Made by a program: the position numbers and the translations under genes. A stretch of 64,000 bases of DNA, from contig NZ_JABFNS010000007.1 of assembly GCF_013116825.1 (NCBI RefSeq), forward strand, positions 1 to 64,000, in the 5' to 3' direction. Of the stretch, positions 1-9,051 are shown piece by piece. This stretch comes from Myxococcus xanthus. GTDB lineage: Bacteria; Myxococcota; Myxococcia; Myxococcales; Myxococcaceae. The notes under the pieces are model-generated. The model was not told where the DNA came from. It ran no database searches and saw nothing but the letters and a program-made list of their open reading frames with translations. Each line of letters opens with the position of its first letter. The first letter of the stretch is position 1.

Positions 1-712
1 CGGCCATCCCCGTCCCCACCACGCTCTCCACCCGCAGGACGCCCTCTTCCAGCAGCAGGACGGCCGCCAGGTCCACCACGGCCACCGTCTCCCGCAGGAC
101 CTGGAGGAGGGCCGGCAACAGCTCCGCGGCGTCGGCGCTGCCCAGGGCCGCGGTGCTGATGCGGTCCAGCGCCTGCAACGTGCGCTCGCGCGCCAGCGAG
201 TAGCGGCTGACGGAGGCCGCCACCGCCTCATCCATGGCCTCGTGGAAGACGAGCTCCGCCTCCGGCCGGTGGGTGGCGTTCTCCCGGGACGTCCACAAGC
301 GCAGCACGCACGCGCGCAGCAGCCGGTACTCCGTCACCACCTGCCGCAGGTCGAAGCCTTCCCCCAGCCGCTCGATGGCGTGACGGTCCGGAATATCCCC
401 CAGGCCATCCTCCACGCCGCCGGGCGAGCTGCGCTGCATCAGCGAGGCGACGATCTCCAGCAGCCGGGGCAACCCGTCTCGCAGCGCGAGCCTTGGCAGT
501 GCCTGGGCCGCGGGGATGCGGCGCACCTCCGACTCCCACGCGGACATGATGGATTCCCGCTGCTGTAGAAGGAACTCGGCCAGGAGGATGGGCACAATCT
601 CGTGGATGTAGGCGTCGGCGCGGACGACGACAACAGCAAAGCGCCCCGAGTGCCCGGCAGCGGCAATGTCCGAAAGCGTGCAGCCACCTCGCACGTCCGG
701 AGTGCGCGTCAC
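1..712 (-). CDS. Sensor protein with RsbR-type N-terminal domain and GAF domain (C-terminus off window)
   Basis: Only the first 237 codons are in the window; the gene runs off the left edge. A GTG start at 712 is preferred because a perfect AAGGAG lies 5 bases upstream (718-723); an earlier GTG overlaps that site. Residues about 30-150 are a helical four-helix-like region (IHEIVPILLAEFLLQQRES, then FDLRQVVTEYRLLRACVLRL) typical of the RsbRD N-terminal sensory domain. From about residue 160 a helical linker leads into what looks like the start of a GAF domain (LLPALLQVLRETVAVVDLAA). In myxobacteria such proteins usually end in HisKA-HATPase modules, so this is probably a cytoplasmic sensor histidine kinase, but the kinase part is not visible. 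It is divergent from the membrane histidine kinase at 775, with only 62 bases between the two starts. Confidence 0.6.
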   Translation of the reverse strand, partial: MTRTPDVRGGCTLSDIAAAGHSGRFAVVVVRADAYIHEIVPILLAEFLLQQRESIMSAWESEVRRIPAAQALPRLALRDGLPRLLEIVASLMQRSSPGGVEDGLGDIPDRHAIERLGEGFDLRQVVTEYRLLRACVLRLWTSRENATHRPEAELVFHEAMDEAVAASVSRYSLARERTLQALDRISTAALGSADAAELLPALLQVLRETVAVVDLAAVLLLEEGVLRVESVVGTGMA

Positions 713-774
713 GGACACTCCTTGAAAAGAGCGCTGGAGGTCGCCAGGGGCTGCGCTGTTAGGGTCCCTTCGAC

Positions 775-3075
775 ATGAGCGGGCGCGCACGGTTTGCCTG
801 GGCGCTGGTGGTGGGGCTGTTGGGCAATGCGCTCAACCGATTTCCCGTGGAGCTCATCCCAGGCATCGACATCCTGCTGGGCTTCTTCCTCATCATCCCC
901 GCGGCCCCGCTGCTGGGGCCCTGGTGCGCGGGGCTCGCGGCCGGCATCGCCATGTCCGTCACCGTCCAGATGTGGGGCCACCCCTGGAGCATGCTGGGTT
1001 CGATGATGGAAGGGGTCGTCCTGGGCGCGCTGACCCGGCGCTACTGGCCCCTTCAGGCGGACGGGCTCTTCTGGCTGGGAGGCATCCCCTACCTCCTCAT
1101 CGTCAGCCATCGCCTGGGCGTGGACGTCACGGCGGCGAGCACGCTCGCCATTGCCCTCAAGCAGGCGCTCAACAGCCTGGTGCCAGCGCTGCTGACGCAG
1201 GTGGTGCTGATGACGCCCATGGCGCGCGCGCGGCTGTGGCCGCTGCTGACACCCACGCTGCGCACCTTCACCTTGTCGTCGGCGGTGGGCTCGGCGCTGC
1301 TGCTCGCGCTGGTGCTGCCGTTGCTGATGGTGGGAACGCTGGAGGGCCGGGCCCGCTATGCCGCCGAGCGGCGGCGGATGGACGACCAGGGCCTCTCCAC
1401 CGCCCACCTGCTGGCGGAGACGGTGGACGCGGAGCTGTCCACCGCCCAATCCCAGTCCGCCTTGCTGGCGAGCATCGTCATGAATTGGTGGGAGCGCGCA
1501 GGGGAGCGTCCACCCCAGCCGCAGTTGGAGGAGCTGCTGCGGGACTGGGTGTATCACTCCGCGTTCGCGCTCAACTTCGCCATCGGGGACAGCGGCGGCA
1601 GCCTGGTGGCCATCTGGCCTCCGCTGGGCGTGGCGGCCCAACCGATGGCGGGCTCCAACTTCGCCGACCGCGCCTACTTCCGGGACGTCCGCGACAAGCG
1701 CGAGCCCGTGGTGAGTGGCGTGTTCGCGGGCCGGGGCACGGTGACGGGTCCCGTCATCGTCGCCGCCGCCCCGTTGCTGCGGCAGCAGCGCTTCGAAGGC
1801 TTCACGTTGGTGGCCATCAACCTGCCTCGGATGCGAGCGGTGGCGCAGGAGCGTCTGGCTCCGGGGCAGCGCGCGCTGCTGGTGGACCCTGACGGCAACG
1901 TGGCCTTTGACACCGGCGCCACGCCCGGGCCGGAGCCACAGTCCCTGAAGGGCACCGCGTTGGGGAAGCTGCTGTCGACGCTGCCCGCCACGGGCACCCG
2001 CATCTACGACACGGAGCCCCAGGCCCCCCCGCTGCGGCGGACCCTGGAGGCGCGGCACCTGGCCACCGCGCCGCTGTTCCAACCGGGCTGGCGCGTCCTG
2101 GTGGAGCATCCGATGCGCGACATGGACTTCAGCGTCATCGGCACCTACAGCGCGCTGCTGGCCACGTTGGCGCTGACGCTGGTGCTGGCCATTCCCGTCA
2201 CCCGCCTGCTGACGCGCCTGCTCTCCAGGCCGGTGGAGGCCGTGTCCCAGGCCGCCGGCCGCATGGCCGCGGGCGAACGCGACGTGCGCGCCTTCGGAAC
2301 GCGCCACCGCGCAGGCGCCATCGAGGTGGAGAAGCTGGGCCTGGCCTTCGACGAGATGGCGGCCCGGCTCCAGCGGCACCTGGAGGAAGTGGAGCGCGTC
2401 AGCCAGGCCAAGGCGGCCTTCTTCTCCATCGCCAGCCATGAGCTGAAGACGCCCCTGGCCACCCTCAAGCTGCGCTTGCAGCGGCTGCGTCCGGACTCCG
2501 TGCGCCAGCAGGACCTGGTCCTCATGGACCGGCAGGTGGACCGGCTGGCGCGGCTGGTCAACCAACTGCTGGATGTGTCCGAGCTGGCCAGCGGCCGGCT
2601 GTCACTGGCGCAGGTGCCCCTGGAGCTGTCGGCGCTGGTGCGGCGGGTGTCGGAGCGGCGCGCGGCGTCCGCGCCCCGGCACCCACTGAAGCTGAGCCTG
2701 GAGCGCGTGGACGGCTGGTGGGACGAGCCCCGGCTGGAGCAGGTCGTCTACAACCTGGTGGACAACGCCATCCGCTACAGCCCGGAGGGCGGACCGGTGG
2801 AGGTGGTGCTCCGGCGGGAGGGAAATGACGCGCTGCTGGAGGTGAAGGACCGGGGCGTGGGACTGGGGCCGCGCGGGGGAGAGGAGCTCTTCAGCCGGGC
2901 GCTTCGCGGCAGCACGCTGTCCACCATCAGCCGCGTGGAGGGCCTGGGCGTGGGATTGTATTTGAGCCGTGAAATCGTCACCCGCCATGGCGGCAGCATC
3001 CACCTGGCGGCCCGCGAGGGCGGCGGCACCTGCGCCATCGTCCGCCTGCCCCGGAACGACCCGCGCGAGGCGTGA
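775..3075 (+). CDS. Membrane sensor histidine kinase (multi-TM N-terminus, periplasmic Cache-like sensor, HAMP, HisKA, HATPase)
   Basis: 766 residues. Residues 1-190 hold several hydrophobic membrane segments. A periplasmic Cache/CHASE-like sensor region follows (about 195-450; NFADRAYFRDVRDKREPVVS resembles the ligand-binding strand of dCache domains), then a second membrane segment (about 455-475) and HAMP linker (about 480-535). The H-box SIASHELKTPL places the phospho-acceptor at His555. The ATPase domain is intact: N-box YNLVDNAIRYSP, G1 motif KDRGVGLG, and G2 motif GLGVGLYLSREIV. It should autophosphorylate in response to an extracytoplasmic signal and pass phosphate to a response regulator. 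The receiver protein at 3769 is on the same strand and may be a partner, but a small opposite-strand gene and about 400 bases lie between them, so co-transcription is not assured. Confidence 0.9.
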   Translation: MSGRARFAWALVVGLLGNALNRFPVELIPGIDILLGFFLIIPAAPLLGPWCAGLAAGIAMSVTVQMWGHPWSMLGSMMEGVVLGALTRRYWPLQADGLFWLGGIPYLLIVSHRLGVDVTAASTLAIALKQALNSLVPALLTQVVLMTPMARARLWPLLTPTLRTFTLSSAVGSALLLALVLPLLMVGTLEGRARYAAERRRMDDQGLSTAHLLAETVDAELSTAQSQSALLASIVMNWWERAGERPPQPQLEELLRDWVYHSAFALNFAIGDSGGSLVAIWPPLGVAAQPMAGSNFADRAYFRDVRDKREPVVSGVFAGRGTVTGPVIVAAAPLLRQQRFEGFTLVAINLPRMRAVAQERLAPGQRALLVDPDGNVAFDTGATPGPEPQSLKGTALGKLLSTLPATGTRIYDTEPQAPPLRRTLEARHLATAPLFQPGWRVLVEHPMRDMDFSVIGTYSALLATLALTLVLAIPVTRLLTRLLSRPVEAVSQAAGRMAAGERDVRAFGTRHRAGAIEVEKLGLAFDEMAARLQRHLEEVERVSQAKAAFFSIASHELKTPLATLKLRLQRLRPDSVRQQDLVLMDRQVDRLARLVNQLLDVSELASGRLSLAQVPLELSALVRRVSERRAASAPRHPLKLSLERVDGWWDEPRLEQVVYNLVDNAIRYSPEGGPVEVVLRREGNDALLEVKDRGVGLGPRGGEELFSRALRGSTLSTISRVEGLGVGLYLSREIVTRHGGSIHLAAREGGGTCAIVRLPRNDPREA

Positions 3076-3087
3076 CGTGCGCACCGC

Positions 3088-3366
3088 TCATGGGTCGACG
3101 GGTGGCACGTCGGGCCAGGGCCGAGGCAAGGAGGGCGCGGCCACGTGTGTCAGCCGTAACAAGCCGCGCCCCAGGTCGAGCTGGTAGCGGACGCGAAAAC
3201 CCGAGTCGAGCACCACCAACCCACCCTGGTCCGACCTCAAAGGCCCGTCGAGCGGAAGGCCCGCGGCGAGAGCGCCCAGTTCACATTGGAGCTTCTCTCG
3301 CACCGGAGTCGAACATCCTGCCAGGGTCCGGAGTGCCCGGGGAGCGAGCTGAAGTCGAAGGGCCAT
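3088..3366 (-). CDS. Small hypothetical protein, possibly RelE/ParE-like in shape
   Basis: 92 residues from an ATG at 3366. Codon third positions are strongly G/C like the neighbours, which supports coding. An N-terminal helical stretch (APRALRTLAGCSTPVREKLQ) is followed by beta-rich sequence (LVVLDSGFRVRYQLDLGRG, then LLRLTHV). That helix-then-strand order and the phrase FRVRYQLD recall RelE/ParE-superfamily toxins, but no antitoxin-like gene lies directly upstream, so I do not call it a toxin. The Shine-Dalgarno is weak. It ends 12 bases from the stop of the convergent histidine kinase gene. Function unknown. Confidence 0.45.
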   Translation of the reverse strand: MALRLQLAPRALRTLAGCSTPVREKLQCELGALAAGLPLDGPLRSDQGGLVVLDSGFRVRYQLDLGRGLLRLTHVAAPSLPRPWPDVPPVDP

Positions 3367-3768
3367 GGTCGTTTCACACTGACGAGCCGTGGCGATGACG
3401 ACAAGATGTACCTGAAGTGCATATTTGACGTCGGCTTCCAGCCCCATGAGGGGACCACCCCTCACTTCGCTGTGGAGTGCCAGACACCCAAGGGCGGTGA
3501 AGACGCCGCCCGGGCCGGGATTGCCGCTGCCGCGCGAGGATACGCCGCCCTTCGATATCCATGGCGCAGGTCGCTTCCATGTGCAGGATGATGTTCTGCT
3601 TTCCACAGACATCTGGCGCAATGTCACACGGACGAATGTCACGCCTTCGCGGCCCGGGGATGGGCCCCCGTGAGGCCAAGGGTGTCGGGCATCGGACGCG
3701 GAGTGCGCTGGCCCCTGGCGCATTCCTCGGGTCCGGGGTATCCGAGCCCCCTCACCTCTTCCTCCACC
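3367..3768. other. Intergenic region without convincing gene
   Basis: About 400 bases lie between the divergent starts of the small minus-strand protein (3366) and the response regulator (3769). Short open frames cross it on both strands but none has a plausible start, ribosome site or protein-like composition. It probably carries promoters for both flanking genes; no sigma-54 or other consensus promoter was recognised. Confidence 0.5.
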
Positions 3769-4458
3769 ATGTCCCGGCCGCTCCAGCACCTGCTTCTCGT
3801 CGAGGATGACCGCGCCTGGCGCGAGCGGCTGACCGTGGTTGCTCACGCGGAAGGGGTGAAGGTCTCCCACGCGGCGGATGGCCAGGAAGCCCTGGACTGG
3901 CTGTGCACGCGGCCCCGGGCAAGCCACCCCGATCTCATCCTCCTGGACCTGCTGCTGCCGCGGATGGACGGATGGGAGCTCTACGGACAGCTCCGGACCA
4001 ACGCGCGGCTGCGCCATCTGGGGGTGCTGATGTTCTCCGGCGCGCTGAGCGGCCAGGAGCCCCCGCTGGACGGCGTGGTGGGCTACCTGCGCAAGCCGCA
4101 CGCGCCCGAAGCCGTGGACGGGGCCCTGCGCGCCCAGCTTCGCGGGCTCCCTGAGCTTCCCGCGAGGGACTCCGCCGAGCCCTACGCACTGCACCTGCCC
4201 GAGGACGTGTCCCTGCCGCTGCGCACCCTGCCAGGCCCCCTGAGCCACGCGGTGCGCCTGCACCTGCTGCGCGCCGCGGAGCTGGCGGGGACGGAGCTGC
4301 CCCTGGCCTCCACCTGGTTGATGGCGCTCCCCGGGGCGCCCCCCTCGCTCCTGGTGACGGTGGACGGCGTGCAGGTGGAGCTGGAAGTGGATGACGCGCA
4401 GCGACGGCTCACCGTCAGCGACGTCACCTTGTCACCGAACCTGCGCCACGGCATCTGA
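3769..4458 (+). CDS. Response regulator with N-terminal receiver domain and unknown C-terminal domain
   Basis: 229 residues from the ATG at 3769, chosen because the receiver domain begins immediately after it (HLLLVEDDRAWRERL) and the upstream in-frame sequence looks non-coding. The acidic pair is VEDD, the phospho-acceptor Asp lies in LILLDLLLPRMDGWEL, and the conserved Lys is in GYLRKPHAP. After about residue 130 comes a 100-residue tail that matches no DNA-binding domain I recognise; it ends in beta-rich sequence (SLLVTVDGVQVELEVDD). It probably acts by protein-protein contact rather than as a transcription factor. The histidine kinase at 775 is a candidate partner by position. The gene ends 4 bases from the stop of the convergent ternary-system operon. 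Confidence 0.8.
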   Translation: MSRPLQHLLLVEDDRAWRERLTVVAHAEGVKVSHAADGQEALDWLCTRPRASHPDLILLDLLLPRMDGWELYGQLRTNARLRHLGVLMFSGALSGQEPPLDGVVGYLRKPHAPEAVDGALRAQLRGLPELPARDSAEPYALHLPEDVSLPLRTLPGPLSHAVRLHLLRAAELAGTELPLASTWLMALPGAPPSLLVTVDGVQVELEVDDAQRRLTVSDVTLSPNLRHGI

Positions 4459-4462
4459 CGGC

Positions 4463-7234
4463 TCAAGGCACCGGCAAGTGCCGGACCTCACCGCTCTCCA
4501 AATCCAGCCACACGCCCCCGCCCCCCTCGTCGAATGCCAGCAACATGCTGTCCGTGAGCCGCACCCTCGGGCGGGCCTTCCCTTCGAACGTCAACACGGC
4601 GCGGGAAAATCCGCGCCTGTCTGTCAAATGAAGCTGCCAATCCGTCCCCAAATCCAACAACTCCAAAAACCATTCCCGCGAGAGAAAGATGCCCCTGAGC
4701 GCCTCGTGGTCGCGCTCCGTCCGAACCCGATTGCGAAGTGACACGGGCTGCACCCAAGCCAGCGAGCTCCTCAGACTGTTCCTTCCTTGAGCCACATCCT
4801 CGGGGGAAAGGGGCAATTCCATGCACAGGACAGCAGCCTCACCGTCCGGGACCACGGACTGATGCCAGCTCACCATTTTCGGGTCCGACACCTCTGGAGG
4901 CAGCTCCGCACGGTCGCGCAATGTGGGCCCGTCCGCGAGCGTATACGTCCACCGCTCCTGTGTTCCGACGATGAAACTCATGTGTGTGGCATCCGCCGCA
5001 ATGGGAAACGCACGGCTTGCGAGTTCCGGGACTCGCCAGAGCGCGCGGCAGTCAGCGGCGAGCGCATCCACCATCATCACCGTGTTTTCAGAGGATACAA
5101 ACCAGACATTGCCGTCGTAGCAGGGGGACCAGGCCGTCAATGCCATATCCCCCCAGGGGCTGCACCTGCGCGTCACCAGGTCCAGCCGGGACAGGCGCCA
5201 CACATCGTCCCGCCGCGCGAGTACCAGGACCCGGTCTCCATGAATGGAAGGCACCAGGTGGAAGGCCGGCACGTCGAAGTGCGCCACCATCCGGCCGTCC
5301 GCGCGAACCAGCCACGCCCCCGCCTCCCCCAGGGCGTACAACAGCCGGCCGTCTGACAGCACCACCACGTCATGAAGCGTGAAGGTCCCTGCCTCGGAGG
5401 CCCGCACCGTGACGTCGATGCGCGGCCGTGCATGGGTATCGCGCCACGCGGGGGAGATACAGTCGGCCAGCGGCGGCAGGTCCGTGCGCAAGGTGCCGTC
5501 GGGCGCGGCGCCCAACAAGCGCTTGATGAGGCTCAGGTCCGAAGTGAAGCGGGCATTGCCCGCCGCCCGGTCCCGAAGCAACGCGCGCAGCGTGGGCACC
5601 ACCAGCGCGGCGCGGTTGGCGGAAGGAGGCTCTTCCACGAGCGCCAGTCCAAAGACGAAGCGCTCGGACGCGCGCTCCGGCGCGTCGTCGTCGAGCAACT
5701 CACGCACCCGTGCACCCGCCACTGTCAGCCCATCCGCGAACGCCGTGGCCCACATCGCCAGCAGCCGAGCGCCCGTCACGCCACCACTCGCAATGCCCCG
5801 CTCCAGCCATTCGCGCGCCGGGGCACGATTCTTCGCCACCGGCCACACCACCTGAACGGCGCGCACGTAGTCGCCAGCCTCGGCGAGCGTCTCCGCCCAC
5901 AGCAGGCGGAGCGCAAGGGCCTCCGGCGGATTCGAACGCTCCAGCCGCGCCACCGCGTCCCCGAAGGCTCCACTGCGTCGGGCGATGGCGACGGCGCGCG
6001 CGACGTCTTGAGCCAGGAACCACTGACGCACCACGAGCCCCGGAGCCAGCTTGCGCCCCTCGGCCAGCTCCGCCGCCAGCTTGAAGCGGCCATGCCGCTC
6101 CAGGAAGGACACGGCTTCCTCGACGGCGCCCAACAGCTCCGCGAGGACGAACGCGGCTTCGTCGATGCGTCCCTCGCGCTCGAAGCGCCGGAAGGCCTCG
6201 CGGTAGCGCTGCTGGAGCGCGGAGTAGAGGTCAGAGCCTCCCCCGAACACGGACCCCGCCGCGCCCCGCGCCTCCGTCTGGACGGTGAGTTGCTCACGAG
6301 GCCCTGGCAGCCCCAAGGCCTCGCGCGCGTTCTCGCTCAGCTCCTTGCCCAGTGGAATGGCGTGCCGCAGTGCCTCATGGAGGTTGCCCTCCTCGAACAG
6401 GTCGAAGAGGCGGCGCACGTACTCCGCCTTCCGCTGCCGCGCCCACGCGCCGAGCAGGGTGTTGCGCATCATCCAGTCGGACAGCCAGCTCCAGGGACTC
6501 GGGCCCTGTGGTGCTCCGGGGGCCACCGCTCCCAAGAGCGCGGCCCCGAGCCGCGCCATCCACCCTGGCCGGCCACGCTCGGACTCGCCGCCTCCGCGCA
6601 CCGACGCGCCCTGACGGGAGAACTTCTCGCGCAGCCACGCCCACCATCCCGGGCGGCGCGCCCCTGTGGCGACGGGAGCGCGGCGCCCCTCCATGCGCGC
6701 GAGCATTTTCTGTGCTTCAGGTGACGGCTCGGGCACGCCGGGACCGAAGCGTTCGCGCGGCGGCGGCGGCACGGGCTCCAGGACGGGCACGGGGGGCGGC
6801 GGCGCGCCCAGCGTCTCCGGGGCTCGGACCCTCCACGCGGACACGTCGAGCCATGTGGACACATCCACCCGCGGCATCGCACCGACAGAGAACACCAGGG
6901 ACCGTCCCCTCAGCACCAGCAACACCGCGCCGTCATGGAGACTCGGGTGCCGACGCTCCGCTGGAGACAATGGCGCCGAGGAGAGGACGCCGTGCTCCCG
7001 GGTGAGCGGCAGCCCCGGCGCGGCTTCGCACACCACCGCGCGTGGCGCGGACATCTCCACAAGATATCCACCCGCCACGGCGTGAACGGACATGCCGGGC
7101 GTCCACTCCGCCAGAATCCGGCGGCGAGCCTCCGCCTCACCGAGCAGGGCCGGGTCGAGCCAGAAAGCCGAGGCCCGAACCGTCCCCCGGTGCACCTGCT
7201 GCCGGGGCCGTAGCCCCGCACGTGCCGTGCTCAT
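4463..7234 (-). CDS. bpX6-like domain and beta-propeller protein of a MoxR-vWA ternary system
   Basis: 923 residues. The ATG at 7234 is fixed by a 4-base ATGA overlap with the stop of the upstream vWA gene. Residues 1-140 (WLDPALLGEAEARRRILAEW, then YLVEMSAPRAVVCEA) resemble the bpX6 domain named from MoxR-vWA-beta-propeller ternary systems. A proline-rich linker (about 140-175), an alanine/arginine-rich stretch and a helical repeat-like region (about 270-500, e.g. EGRIDEAAFVLAELLGAVEE) follow. The C-terminal third, from about 590, is a run of beta-strand repeats of WD/propeller type (VVLSDGRLLYALGEAGAWLV, then HGDRVLVLARRDDVWRLSRL). It is the last gene of the five-gene unit and likely the scaffold or target-recognition arm. 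Cytoplasmic: no signal peptide. The propeller assignment is by strand periodicity; the bpX6 name is from memory of the family. Confidence 0.72.
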   Translation of the reverse strand: MSTARAGLRPRQQVHRGTVRASAFWLDPALLGEAEARRRILAEWTPGMSVHAVAGGYLVEMSAPRAVVCEAAPGLPLTREHGVLSSAPLSPAERRHPSLHDGAVLLVLRGRSLVFSVGAMPRVDVSTWLDVSAWRVRAPETLGAPPPPVPVLEPVPPPPRERFGPGVPEPSPEAQKMLARMEGRRAPVATGARRPGWWAWLREKFSRQGASVRGGGESERGRPGWMARLGAALLGAVAPGAPQGPSPWSWLSDWMMRNTLLGAWARQRKAEYVRRLFDLFEEGNLHEALRHAIPLGKELSENAREALGLPGPREQLTVQTEARGAAGSVFGGGSDLYSALQQRYREAFRRFEREGRIDEAAFVLAELLGAVEEAVSFLERHGRFKLAAELAEGRKLAPGLVVRQWFLAQDVARAVAIARRSGAFGDAVARLERSNPPEALALRLLWAETLAEAGDYVRAVQVVWPVAKNRAPAREWLERGIASGGVTGARLLAMWATAFADGLTVAGARVRELLDDDAPERASERFVFGLALVEEPPSANRAALVVPTLRALLRDRAAGNARFTSDLSLIKRLLGAAPDGTLRTDLPPLADCISPAWRDTHARPRIDVTVRASEAGTFTLHDVVVLSDGRLLYALGEAGAWLVRADGRMVAHFDVPAFHLVPSIHGDRVLVLARRDDVWRLSRLDLVTRRCSPWGDMALTAWSPCYDGNVWFVSSENTVMMVDALAADCRALWRVPELASRAFPIAADATHMSFIVGTQERWTYTLADGPTLRDRAELPPEVSDPKMVSWHQSVVPDGEAAVLCMELPLSPEDVAQGRNSLRSSLAWVQPVSLRNRVRTERDHEALRGIFLSREWFLELLDLGTDWQLHLTDRRGFSRAVLTFEGKARPRVRLTDSMLLAFDEGGGGVWLDLESGEVRHLPVP

Positions 7235-9051
7235 CCCCCGCCTCCCGTATGGAGACGGCACAGCACGGCTTCATGCTCCAGGTGGTACAGCACCAGCTCG
7301 CCTTCCGTCGTCAGCCACCCGAGCACAGGCACCGCATGGCTGGCCTCCGCGTGGACCACGTCAGCGGCGGCCACCGCCAGCCTGAACTGGTGCTGGGGCC
7401 CCACGTTCCAGAAGGTCCGCTGGTCCGGGTCGAGCGCCAACAGTCCGGCCTCTCCTTTCGCCTGCGGACAGACCCCGACGCCCACGACTCGTAATCCCGA
7501 GCGCAGCGTCACGAATTGCACCGAGTCCCGATGGTGCAAACACCACATGCCTGGGACTTTGTTCACCGCGAGCAACCCAGCCTCCGGATGCCCCGAGTGG
7601 TGCGATGCACCGAACCAGAGGGTGTCGCCCCTCGAGTCCTGCAGGCGAATCTGGCGCACCTCCTTCGCACTCACGATGCCCAGCCGCATGCAACTCGCAA
7701 CCCTCTCATTTTCGTCGCGCGTCACGACGATGCTGGAACCCTTCACCTGAGCGGCGGCGATGACCCGCTGAGCCACCTGGGCGGAGACCACGCGACGGGA
7801 CGCGGAGTCCTCCTCGAAGAAATAGAGCGTGTCGTCCAGGCCGGACAGGAGCACGCACTCCCGATTAAGTGCATCGAGATAGGTCGTCAGCCGGCCGGGG
7901 GGCTGGCCTCGAGCAGGAATGGGTGGATGCGCCTGCGTATCGCGCAGCGTCCAGGGAAACGCACTGGGCCCATGGGGCCTGAATTGATGTTGCAGTTGCC
8001 CCCGGAAGACATAGGCGCCCTGCTTCCGCGTCAGCACGAGCAGGCCCCCCTGACGCCGCCAGCCCGCGCCCAGGAAGGTCTCATCACTCCGAGGCATCAT
8101 CCGCTGGGGCCGCGCGAGGGTGGCGCGAGGAGAGTTGGGCAGCGCCATGGCGCCGACGCCGCCCCCTTCATAGAAGAGCATCAGCCGGCGGCCATCCGCG
8201 GAGAAGGCAAACCCCGACACCCGCGTGTGCTGGCCTGTCTTCACGGGCGCGGCGACGCGCGCGCGGAACGGGTCTCTCAACAGACGCACGCTGTCATCCG
8301 GAGACGGCAGGTCGAGCAACACGGAGCGCGGAGCGCGCGCGGCGGGATGCACCTCCACCGCGAGCTGGCGCACGTCGGGCGCCAGGACCTCGGAGACTTC
8401 GATGCGCGAGAGCATCTCCGCCCCCACGAGCCGGGACAGGCGGGAGGACCCCACGAGCCAGGCGTCCGCCGGCCGCGCGTCGAGCGCGAGTGCCTCGCGC
8501 CAGGCCAAGAGCCGCTCAGCCGAGGGCGGCGCGATGTCACGCGCGTTCAACCAGGCGCCCAGCGTGGCGGGCGTCACTTCCGTGAACCAGCCACGCCGCG
8601 GGTCTGCCTGGAGCACGCCCCATGCGAACGTGGCGCCCGCGGCCTCTGCCCTGCGCGCCATGACGATGAGCAACGCGAGGTGCGCGATGCGCGGAGCGCC
8701 AAGCTGGTCGGGTCCCGCATCGAGCAACATCACCGTGCGATGCGCGCGCTGAGGCTGGCGGAACGAGGGCTTGAGATAGGACAGCTCTCCGAAGGCGGCA
8801 CGGCGCACCAGTTCGTCGGGTGCCTCCAGGGCCCACAGCCATTCACTCACCAGCAGCCGGTCGAAGGAGCCTCTTCGCGACAGACCGTCATACCCTTGAG
8901 GCTCGCCGCCCTCCCTCTCCGAGGGCGCCCGCAGCGGCCCCAGCGCCGCGGACAACCGGGCAACCAGCGGGCCCAGGTTCAGCGCCACCTCCAGCGGGAA
9001 CTTCGCGAGGATTGACGCCCAGGGGCGTAGCGCATGGGGCAACGTGCTCAC
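7231..9051 (-). CDS. vWA-like domain fused to beta-propeller, ternary-system protein
   Basis: 606 residues. The start is the GTG at 9051, which overlaps the upstream stop as GTGA; longer upstream extension is the antisense of another frame and not protein-like. After an N-terminal helical region (GSFDRLLVSEWLWALEAPDE) comes a Rossmann-like vWA core at about 105-260: RTVMLLDAGPDQLGAPRIAH. The usual metal-site DxSxS is replaced by Asp111-Ala-Gly-Pro, so the MIDAS site is probably not functional. From about residue 285 the protein turns into propeller-type repeats (RVSGFAFSADGRRLMLFYEG). In MoxR systems the vWA protein is the usual partner of the AAA+ ATPase. The gene sits between the small domain protein and the bpX6-like gene, with coupled stop/start overlaps on both sides. 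Confidence 0.72.
   Translation of the reverse strand: MSTLPHALRPWASILAKFPLEVALNLGPLVARLSAALGPLRAPSEREGGEPQGYDGLSRRGSFDRLLVSEWLWALEAPDELVRRAAFGELSYLKPSFRQPQRAHRTVMLLDAGPDQLGAPRIAHLALLIVMARRAEAAGATFAWGVLQADPRRGWFTEVTPATLGAWLNARDIAPPSAERLLAWREALALDARPADAWLVGSSRLSRLVGAEMLSRIEVSEVLAPDVRQLAVEVHPAARAPRSVLLDLPSPDDSVRLLRDPFRARVAAPVKTGQHTRVSGFAFSADGRRLMLFYEGGGVGAMALPNSPRATLARPQRMMPRSDETFLGAGWRRQGGLLVLTRKQGAYVFRGQLQHQFRPHGPSAFPWTLRDTQAHPPIPARGQPPGRLTTYLDALNRECVLLSGLDDTLYFFEEDSASRRVVSAQVAQRVIAAAQVKGSSIVVTRDENERVASCMRLGIVSAKEVRQIRLQDSRGDTLWFGASHHSGHPEAGLLAVNKVPGMWCLHHRDSVQFVTLRSGLRVVGVGVCPQAKGEAGLLALDPDQRTFWNVGPQHQFRLAVAAADVVHAEASHAVPVLGWLTTEGELVLYHLEHEAVLCRLHTGGGG

Noticed and set aside
709-2565. A 618-codon minus-strand frame over the histidine kinase
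   Set aside because: Shadow of the kinase gene at 775-3075; translation is Gln/His/Arg-rich without a domain.
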